From Bacteroidales bacterium UBA2764 (GTDB taxonomy: Bacteria > Bacteroidota > Bacteroidia > Bacteroidales > Paludibacteraceae): a DNA stretch of 5,098 nucleotides. The notes beneath the pieces were generated by a model. It did no database searches. It was not told where the DNA came from and saw only the letters and a program-made list of their open reading frames with translations. A program made the position numbers and the translations under genes. Positions 1 through 5,098 of the stretch are shown piece by piece. How positions within the stretch are numbered: the first letter of the stretch is position 1; every line of letters starts with the position of its first letter. The stretch is from NCBI GenBank assembly GCA_002352705.1, contig DEIW01000034.1, forward strand, positions 5,276 to 10,373, given 5' to 3'.

Positions 1-2
1 GG

Positions 3-2012
3 GTGGACATCATCAAGGCTATTCAACTTCTGCCGGGCGTGCAATCGGGGTCTGAAGGCGCATCCGGTCTGTACGTGCGTGGCGGCGGACCGGATGAGAA
101 CCTCATCATGTTGGACGGTGTACCCCTCTATTCGGTCAACCATATGTTCGGATTCTTCTCCGTCTTCAATGCCGATGCGGTGAAGAACGTCACGCTATAC
201 GAAGGTAATTTCCCGGCTCGGTTTGCAGGACGTCTCTCGTCTATCATCGATGTGCGCCAGAAAGACGGCGATGCATATGGCTACCACGGCAGCTTGACGG
301 TGGGTATCGTTTCTACCAAACTGAGTGTGGAAGGACCGATATACTGGACAAAAGAGGATTGGCGGCGGTTCCGCAACAAAGAGAAAGTGAAAGCGCAGAC
401 GACCTTTGTCATCTCTGCCAGACGGACACTCTATGACCTGCTCGCTTTGCCGGTCACGACCGCCTTGTCGGCATCCAAATCGAATGGTGACTCGATTTCT
501 ACCGGCGGGTATTATTTCTATGATGTGAATGCCAAACTGACACATACTTTCTCTGCGGATGACAAACTGAGCGCATCCTTTTACATGGGCGACGATGTAG
601 TGTACAACCGTATTCGCAACAGTCATCCGATTAACCCCAAGCAGCCAACTTTCATGCGCATGCGCTATAATTGGGGGAATATCTTCGGTGCCGTTCAGTA
701 CGAGCACCGCTTTAACGGACGTCTGTATAGTACCCATCATATCAGCTGTACACGGTATAAATACAAGCTGAAGCTCAAGGAGACGGACCAGTTCAAAGAG
801 AATACACCGTATCCAACCGAGCGCGAGGCGGGGTATAATTCCTATATCTTGGATCTGACAGCGCAGACGCATTTCGAATGGCGCCCCAATGCACGGAATG
901 AAGTGCATTTCGGTGCTCATTATACATGGCATACATTCCGCCCGCAGGTGGGACATTTCCTTGTTAACGCTTCCGTTGGGCAACTCGATACAACGATTTC
1001 TGTCGGTGGTACGGTTCATACGCATGAGGCGGGTGTTTATTTGGAGGATACCTATTCGCCTTGTACCTGGTTCAAAGGCAATGCGGGGCTGCATGCCGGG
1101 TTGTACCATACAGAGGGTAAGACCTATTACTCGTTCGAGCCGCGTGTGGGCTTGCGTTTCCTGCCCCATAAGGATGTGGCACTCAAAGCCAGTTATGCCT
1201 ATATGACGCAATACGTACACATGCTATCCAATAGCTCCGTCTCGATGCCTACCGATCTATGGGTGCCCGTGACCGCCACAGTGCCGCCAATGCGCTCAAT
1301 GCAGGTGGCGGCAGGCATTACCTATAACATCTGCAACCAGGTAGAACTGTCCGTCGAAGGGTATTATAAGAAAATGCTGAACCTCTTAGAGTACAAAGAC
1401 GGAGCGTCATACATGGGCGGCATGAACTGGCAGACGCAAGTGGTCATAGGGGACGGGTGGAGTTACGGCGTACAACTCCTCGCCAAACGTACTGTCGGTG
1501 CCCTTACCGGATGGATTGGCTATACATGGAGCCGTACCATGCGTCAGTTTGACAAACCCGGACAGGAACTGAACTTCGGAAAACCTTTTCATGCCAAATA
1601 CGACCGCGAGCATGACCTGAGTGTGACGCTTCAATACAAGATCAATAAGCAATGGGAAATTGCCGGCACGTTCGTCTATGGCACCGGTACACGGGGCACC
1701 TTACCCTTACAACGATACAGCGACTGGCTCTATGGAGAGATAAAACAACCGGGAAAAGGCGCTGTTACGGAAGTCAATTATGTGAGTGAACGCAATAATT
1801 TCAAGATGCCGGACTACCACCGTCTGGACCTGAGCGCAACCTGCCATCTTCCGGATAAGAAGCATGCTGATTGGGATCATATACTCAATATTTCTATCTA
1901 TAATGTGTATTGCCGGCTCAATCCTTTTCTTGTTTATCCGCGAGAAGGAAAATTGTATAAATTCAGTTTGTTACCAATATTGCCGAGTCTGAGTTATACC
2001 TTCAAATTCTGA
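3..2012 (+). CDS. TonB-dependent outer-membrane receptor, 5'-truncated by the window
   Basis: Seen: 669 codons are open from the window edge to a TGA at 2010-2012. The visible part begins inside the plug domain. Residues 22-43 carry GLYVRGGGPDENLIMLDGVP, followed by FGFFSVFNADAVKNV (about 49-63) and FPARFAGRLSSIIDV (about 70-84), which are classic plug motifs of Bacteroidota receptors. The rest (about 95-669) is rich in alternating aromatic and polar strands typical of a 22-strand barrel, and the protein ends in Phe, the usual last residue for outer-membrane barrel insertion. The GTG at 3-5 is not a credible start, because signal peptide, carboxypeptidase-like regulatory domain, TonB box and early plug are all missing; family members are generally 100-250 residues longer. 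Inference: active import of an unknown ligand across the outer membrane, powered by TonB-ExbBD. It lacks a SusD-type partner; the next gene is DUF4249 instead. No frameshift is visible in the part present. Confidence 0.93.
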   Translation: MDIIKAIQLLPGVQSGSEGASGLYVRGGGPDENLIMLDGVPLYSVNHMFGFFSVFNADAVKNVTLYEGNFPARFAGRLSSIIDVRQKDGDAYGYHGSLTVGIVSTKLSVEGPIYWTKEDWRRFRNKEKVKAQTTFVISARRTLYDLLALPVTTALSASKSNGDSISTGGYYFYDVNAKLTHTFSADDKLSASFYMGDDVVYNRIRNSHPINPKQPTFMRMRYNWGNIFGAVQYEHRFNGRLYSTHHISCTRYKYKLKLKETDQFKENTPYPTEREAGYNSYILDLTAQTHFEWRPNARNEVHFGAHYTWHTFRPQVGHFLVNASVGQLDTTISVGGTVHTHEAGVYLEDTYSPCTWFKGNAGLHAGLYHTEGKTYYSFEPRVGLRFLPHKDVALKASYAYMTQYVHMLSNSSVSMPTDLWVPVTATVPPMRSMQVAAGITYNICNQVELSVEGYYKKMLNLLEYKDGASYMGGMNWQTQVVIGDGWSYGVQLLAKRTVGALTGWIGYTWSRTMRQFDKPGQELNFGKPFHAKYDREHDLSVTLQYKINKQWEIAGTFVYGTGTRGTLPLQRYSDWLYGEIKQPGKGAVTEVNYVSERNNFKMPDYHRLDLSATCHLPDKKHADWDHILNISIYNVYCRLNPFLVYPREGKLYKFSLLPILPSLSYTFKF

Positions 2013-2013
2013 G

Positions 2014-3021
2014 ATGAAACGCTGGATATACATACTACTGTTACCGCTGCTTGCAGCCTGTGAAAGCGAGATCCATTATTCGGGTGAGCAAACGGATCCG
2101 TGTTTGGTGATAGAGGCGCTTCCCTTTGCGGGTAGTGATAGCTTGGTGTGTTATATCAACCGTTCGTATTCTATAGTAGATGCTTCGAAGAACTCGCCGG
2201 AGGAACTGAAGAACGTCTCTATCGACCTAAGTGTCTCGTCTGGTGACTGTCGCATCGTCTCGGACTCGTTAGCAGGCTTTTGGCATCATCTCAAGTTGTC
2301 AAATCCCCTGCCGGCAGGCGATACACTCCGCATCGTTGTTTCGCACCCCGGCTATCCGGCGGCAGTAGCGGAAGAGTTCATCCTGCCTCCCTTCGAGCCG
2401 ACGATTGAGACGATTGTGAAAGATACAGACAGAAATGGTCATATGGAATACCGTCTTTCGGTAGCTCTGCCCGACTATCCGTATCCGGACATCATGGTGG
2501 GGATCCACAGTATTGTGCATATCACGCAAACTTATATCGGACCGCATTTGGACAAGGAGAGTCAAACTATTATTGGTACCGATACGACTGTAACGAAACT
2601 ACACGGTAAAGGAATCTATTCAAAGGACGGACTCTTTGCGCTCTCTGAAAACCGTTATAACACCTATTATGGCGCTCATTACTCAACGGATGACGGCTAT
2701 TTATTCTTCAATACAGGCTATCCGACCGGCAAGAAAACGCAGTTTACTCTCTGTACAGGAGTCCGAAGCAAACGCAAAACGGAAAATGCATCCGTTACCT
2801 GGATCGTTGACTCGATTGTGGTAGATTATGAGGTGCGTAGTAAAACCTATACCCTCTATCGCCGCTCCATGGAGGAATATATCAGCCGGCAGAATGCGTT
2901 CAGTTATGCTTCCGGTATGTCCTTGGAGGAGCCGCTGCTTGTTTATAATAATGTAAAGAACGGGTATGGCATTCTTGCCAGCCTGACCCATACGAAAATA
3001 GTGATTAAAGATAAGGAATAA
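2014..3021 (+). CDS. DUF4249 family lipoprotein, partner of the TonB-dependent receptor
   Basis: Seen: 335 residues beginning with a short lipoprotein signal peptide: Lys2-Arg3, a hydrophobic run to residue 13, and lipobox LAAC with Cys16 as the predicted lipidated residue. The first mature residues after Cys16 are Glu-Ser-Glu, an acidic stretch resembling the surface-export signals known for Bacteroidota lipoproteins, so the protein may face outward (inference). The body is beta-rich. Features that made me recognise DUF4249 are the early LVIEALPFAG segment (31-40), the VDYEVRSKTYTLYRRSMEEY region (270-289) and the EEPLLVYNNVKNGYGILAS segment near the C-terminus (305-323). The family has no established biochemical function but is habitually encoded next to TonB-dependent receptors with a regulatory N-terminal domain. 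It starts one base after the receptor stop, so the two are very likely co-translated and act together at the outer membrane. Family call is from memory of its patterns. Confidence 0.85.
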   Translation: MKRWIYILLLPLLAACESEIHYSGEQTDPCLVIEALPFAGSDSLVCYINRSYSIVDASKNSPEELKNVSIDLSVSSGDCRIVSDSLAGFWHHLKLSNPLPAGDTLRIVVSHPGYPAAVAEEFILPPFEPTIETIVKDTDRNGHMEYRLSVALPDYPYPDIMVGIHSIVHITQTYIGPHLDKESQTIIGTDTTVTKLHGKGIYSKDGLFALSENRYNTYYGAHYSTDDGYLFFNTGYPTGKKTQFTLCTGVRSKRKTENASVTWIVDSIVVDYEVRSKTYTLYRRSMEEYISRQNAFSYASGMSLEEPLLVYNNVKNGYGILASLTHTKIVIKDKE

Positions 3022-3022
3022 A

Positions 3023-3547
3023 ATGGATTATTTTGTACATGAATCATCGTACATCGATGAAGGTTGCCGGATAGGCAAAGGCACCAAGATCTGGCATTTC
3101 AGCCATATCATGAGTAACTGCACCATCGGGGAGAACTGCAATATCGGTCAGAATGTGGTCATCTCGCCGGACGTGGTGTTGGGACGTAACTGTAAGATAC
3201 AGAATAACGTCTCGGTCTACACCGGCGTGCGGTGCGAGGACGACGTGTTCCTTGGTCCTTCTATGGTTTTCACCAATGTCATCAACCCTCGTGCTGCAGT
3301 GAGTCGCAAGGACGAGTATAAGCAGACAATTATTCGCCGTGGTGCGTCCGTAGGTGCGAACGCTACAATCGTTTGCGGACATACTTTAGGCGAGTACTGC
3401 CTCATCGGTGCGGGTTCTGTTGTTACCAAGGATGTGCCCGCATATGCGCTGATGGTGGGAAATCCTGCGCGGCAGATAGGCTGGGTCAATGCTCACGGAG
3501 ACAAGTGTGCATCCCTCGAAGAGGCTAAGATGCTAAATGGTAAATGA
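3023..3547 (+). CDS. Hexapeptide-repeat N-acetyltransferase, WbpD/WlbB-like (UDP-amino-sugar acetylation)
   Basis: Seen: 174 residues with hexapeptide repeats of a left-handed beta-helix (IGKGTKIWHFSHI about 17-29, IGENCNIGQNVVI 35-47, LGRNCKIQNNVSVY 53-66, VGANATIVCG 110-119, LIGAGSVVTKDVP 127-139). The segments KIQNNVSVY, GPSMVFTNVINPR (78-90) and YALMVGNPARQIGW (141-154) closely match WbpD/WlbB enzymes, which transfer acetyl from acetyl-CoA to the 3-amino group of UDP-2-acetamido-3-amino-2,3-dideoxy-D-glucuronate for O-antigen sugars. Asn85 seems to match the asparagine implicated in catalysis in WlbB. Substrate assignment is inference, as related amino sugars are acetylated by similar enzymes. 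The usual dehydrogenase and aminotransferase genes are not in this window. The ATG follows the lipoprotein stop by one base, with AAGGA at 3013-3017 as a possible ribosome site. The protein is somewhat short: after GW the usual longer tail is absent, and the last codons (LNGK, stop) lie in a heptamer repeat. Confidence 0.88.
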   Translation: MDYFVHESSYIDEGCRIGKGTKIWHFSHIMSNCTIGENCNIGQNVVISPDVVLGRNCKIQNNVSVYTGVRCEDDVFLGPSMVFTNVINPRAAVSRKDEYKQTIIRRGASVGANATIVCGHTLGEYCLIGAGSVVTKDVPAYALMVGNPARQIGWVNAHGDKCASLEEAKMLNGK

Positions 3548-3562
3548 TTAAATGGTAAATGA
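3534..3562 (+). repeat. 14-bp direct repeat made of TAAATGG and TAAATGA heptamers
   Basis: Seen: TAAATGGTAAATGA occurs perfectly at 3534-3547 and again at 3549-3562, separated by one T, so the period is 15. Each copy is itself two heptamers, TAAATGG plus TAAATGA. The first copy encodes the end of the acetyltransferase, including its TGA stop (3545-3547). The second fills most of the gap to the next gene and contributes an extra in-frame ATG at 3552 upstream of the preferred start at 3567. The heptamer pattern TAAATNN recurs at 5060-5098. There is no dyad symmetry, so it is not a terminator hairpin. Confidence 0.85.
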
Positions 3563-3566
3563 CATT

Positions 3567-4052
3567 ATGATACAGCGAATTCAAACATTGTATTTATTGG
3601 TAATAGCAGCCTTTGGAATAGCACTCATATGGCTGCCGGTAATAGAGTTCGTCACTCCTGAGGAAGCAGAGACTCTACGTATATGGGAACTAAGTGCCAC
3701 GGGTTTGACGGAAATCACCACAACAGAGATGGAGCCGGTAGTGCTACATGGCCTGTGGGGACTATTGGTTACTACTGCGCTGATACCAATACTGGCTATT
3801 GCGGATATTTTTCTATATAAGAAACGTATTTTGCAAGCCCGCTTGAATATCTTTCTGGCACTCCTGTGTCTTGGCTATTATGGTGTAATAGCTATTTATA
3901 TATGGCTCATGAAGATGAGTGTGGAGGGAGTAGAGTGGATGTTGGATATATGGGTTGCTATCCCTTTGATAAATTTTATATTAACCCTCATGGCTACACG
4001 TCGCATCCTCAAAGACGAGGCACTTGTCCGCGCAGCAGATAGAATACGATAA
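3567..4052 (+). CDS. DUF4293 family integral membrane protein
   Basis: Seen: 161 residues with four predicted membrane helices, at about 7-25, 62-83, 92-114 and 126-144. The loop at about 26-60 (between helices 1 and 2) is acidic and polar. Recognition rests on the N-terminus MIQRIQTLYLL, the KKRILQARLN segment (85-94) between helices 2 and 3, and the positively charged tail RRILKDEALVRAADRIR (145-161), all characteristic of DUF4293, a Bacteroidota family of unknown function. I prefer the ATG at 3567 over the in-frame ATG at 3552, because family members begin MIQRIQ and the five extra codons (MVNDI) come from the repeat at 3549-3562. The basic C-terminus suggests a cytoplasmic tail by the positive-inside rule. 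Isoleucine is mostly encoded by ATA (14 of 23), unlike the genes on either side. It lies 2 bases before the channel gene, so the two are probably co-expressed; no function can be given. Confidence 0.85.
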   Translation: MIQRIQTLYLLVIAAFGIALIWLPVIEFVTPEEAETLRIWELSATGLTEITTTEMEPVVLHGLWGLLVTTALIPILAIADIFLYKKRILQARLNIFLALLCLGYYGVIAIYIWLMKMSVEGVEWMLDIWVAIPLINFILTLMATRRILKDEALVRAADRIR

Positions 4053-4054
4053 CT

Positions 4055-5053
4055 ATGATCTTCCTTCAAGCAGCAGCTGCTCCTACCGCAGAGCAGATTC
4101 AGCAACGTCAGGATTCCATCCGAGCGGGTGCACAACATATGATAGCCTATGCTAAGAGTGACCCTGACGGGTTCTGGCAATTGTTTGTGGATAAAATAAT
4201 CCATTTCGGTCTCCAGGTATTGGCGGCATTGCTTATTTTTGTTATCGGAATACTCCTTATCCGATGGGTGAAGAATATTCTCCAGCGCGTCTTCACCCGC
4301 CGCAAGACCGAACCTACCATTGCCTCTTTTGTCTCGTCGTTCGTCTCTATTTCCCTGACGGTTTTGCTGGTAGTGATCTCTATCAGTACGCTCGGCGTGA
4401 ATACCACATCTCTGGCAGCCCTCCTCGCTGCCGGAGGAATGGCCATCGGTATGGCACTAAGCGGTACAGTGCAGAATTTTGCCGGAGGTATCATGTTGCT
4501 TGCTTTCAAACCTTTCAAGGCCGGTGATTTCATTGAGGCGCAAGGTACTTCCGGTAAGGTGGTAGAGGTCAATATTACGGCTACAAAGATACTGACTGTA
4601 GACAACCGAGTGGTGATTTTGCCTAACGGCGCTCTCTCCAACGGCGTGATTAATAATTACAACGGTCGTCCGCTTCGGCGTGTGGAATGGTCCGTCAGTG
4701 TCTCCTATGGCGTAGATGCCGCGAAATGCAAAGAGGCAATAAGCGCCATTCTGAATAGTGACAGACGTGTCCTTCAGGCTGATACCGACATGAAAACTCT
4801 CTATAAGGAATTGAATATTTCGGCTTATCAGCTCTCTACTGTCAACTATCGTATGGATGCAATCCCCGCGCCTTTTGTAGCGCTGAAATCCCTAAACGAG
4901 AATGACATTACGTTCGTAGTACGGGTATGGGTGCGCAGCGATGACTACTGGCCTGTCTATTTTGATATCCAAGAGCGATTCTATACGGAGCTTCCGCCTC
5001 AAGGGTTCACCTTCGCGTACCCGCATGTGGACGTTACAATGAGTGCAAATTGA
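4055..5053 (+). CDS. MscS-family small-conductance mechanosensitive ion channel
   Basis: Seen: 332 residues. After a polar N-terminal segment (1-48) come membrane helices at about 49-71 and 91-113, then the pore helix TM3 (about 118-150) with AAGGMAIGMALSGTVQNFAGG and the family signature FKPFKAGDFIE (151-161). The beta domain follows (162-205, with VVILPNGALSNGVINNY at 186-202), then the alpha/beta cytoplasmic domain ending in FAYPHVDV (320-327). Known for the family: a heptameric inner-membrane channel that opens under membrane tension and releases solutes during hypo-osmotic shock. Aligned by eye to E. coli MscS, the gate leucines 105 and 109 correspond to Met129 and Met133, and Gly113 to Gly137. 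The protein is longer than the 286-residue E. coli channel, through the N-terminus and an apparent insertion at about 241-269. The start at 4055 gives an N-terminus like that of Bacteroides homologues; Met29 is an alternative. The stop is a tandem TGA TAA (5051-5056). Confidence 0.94.
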   Translation: MIFLQAAAAPTAEQIQQRQDSIRAGAQHMIAYAKSDPDGFWQLFVDKIIHFGLQVLAALLIFVIGILLIRWVKNILQRVFTRRKTEPTIASFVSSFVSISLTVLLVVISISTLGVNTTSLAALLAAGGMAIGMALSGTVQNFAGGIMLLAFKPFKAGDFIEAQGTSGKVVEVNITATKILTVDNRVVILPNGALSNGVINNYNGRPLRRVEWSVSVSYGVDAAKCKEAISAILNSDRRVLQADTDMKTLYKELNISAYQLSTVNYRMDAIPAPFVALKSLNENDITFVVRVWVRSDDYWPVYFDIQERFYTELPPQGFTFAYPHVDVTMSAN

Positions 5054-5059
5054 TAATTA

Positions 5060-5098
5060 TAAATCATAAATCGTAAATCATAAATCATAAATCATAAA
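5060..5098 (+). repeat. Tandem heptamer array, TAAATCA/TAAATCG, running off the window end
   Basis: Seen: five complete heptamers start at 5060, 5067, 5074, 5081 and 5088, followed by a partial TAAA at 5095-5098. Four units are TAAATCA and the second is TAAATCG. The array starts 6 bases after the channel gene's stop, and its true length is unknown because the window ends inside it. The unit shares its first five bases with the heptamers at 3534-3562. It lacks inverted symmetry and spacers, so it is neither a hairpin terminator nor a CRISPR array. Confidence 0.92.

Larger units (their letters stand above)
3..5053 (+). other. Probable single transcription unit of five envelope genes
   Basis: All five genes lie on the same strand with gaps of 1, 1, 19 and 2 bases. 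No room exists for a conventional promoter or hairpin terminator between them, apart from the 19-base gap occupied by the heptamer repeat. The promoter must lie upstream of the window or inside a gene. Co-transcription is inferred from spacing only. The unit may extend beyond both window ends. Confidence 0.6.

Noticed and set aside
3..5. GTG as start codon of the receptor
   Set aside because: It falls in the middle of the plug domain at the window edge; the true start with signal peptide must be upstream.
195..1220. Long open frame on the - strand, 341 codons, inside the receptor gene
   Set aside because: It lies fully antisense to a gene with clear receptor motifs. Its translation has no recognisable domain and an unusual Cys, Arg and His-rich composition, so it is a shadow of the real frame.
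3..3021. SusC/SusD polysaccharide utilisation pair
   Set aside because: The lipoprotein is beta-rich with DUF4249 motifs rather than the helical repeat fold of SusD, and no glycoside hydrolase is in view.
3552..3554. ATG at 3552 as start of the DUF4293 gene
   Set aside because: It adds MVNDI, encoded in part by the direct repeat, ahead of the family-typical MIQRIQ start at 3567. It remains possible.
4147..4641. Open frame on the - strand, 164 codons, opposite the channel gene
   Set aside because: It mirrors the strongly conserved MscS coding sequence and shows no protein features of its own.
5060..5098. CRISPR-like array
   Set aside because: The units are 7 bases in strict tandem with no spacers and no symmetry, and no cas gene is present.
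5054..5098. Rho-independent terminator after the channel gene
   Set aside because: There is no GC-rich hairpin followed by a T-run, only AT-rich heptamers; a terminator may lie beyond the window.

Overview
The window looks like chromosomal DNA of a Bacteroidota member, most likely of the order Bacteroidales. The evidence is a TonB-dependent receptor of the Bacteroidota type paired with a DUF4249 lipoprotein, a DUF4293 membrane protein (to my knowledge a Bacteroidota family), an MscS channel with Bacteroidota-like pore sequence, and the general lack of strong Shine-Dalgarno sites. I cannot assign a genus. Base composition looks close to half G+C by eye, except for the AT-rich intergenic repeats.

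Layout: five genes, all on the + strand, fill the window almost completely. (1) 3-2012 is the 3' part of a TonB-dependent outer-membrane receptor whose N-terminus lies before the window. (2) 2014-3021 is a DUF4249 lipoprotein. (3) 3023-3547 is a left-handed beta-helix N-acetyltransferase of the WbpD/WlbB type. (4) 3567-4052 is a DUF4293 four-helix membrane protein. (5) 4055-5053 is an MscS-family mechanosensitive channel. The gaps are 1, 1, 19 and 2 bases, so the set has the form of one transcription unit. No internal promoter or hairpin terminator was seen, and there is no gene-free stretch over 300 bases. No RNA gene, insertion sequence or CRISPR array was seen.

Function: genes 1 and 2 form the usual receptor-lipoprotein pair of the outer membrane, probably for import or handling of an unknown ligand. 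Gene 3 probably acetylates a nucleotide-linked amino sugar used for surface polysaccharide, but its usual pathway partners are not here. Genes 4 and 5 encode inner-membrane proteins, one of unknown role and one an osmotic safety valve. The five share envelope location more than an obvious pathway.

The most unusual element is a short heptameric repeat family of the form TAAATNN. It occurs at the 3/4 junction, where it supplies the last codons and stop of the acetyltransferase, and again after the channel gene, where it runs off the window end. I saw no convincing new multi-gene system.
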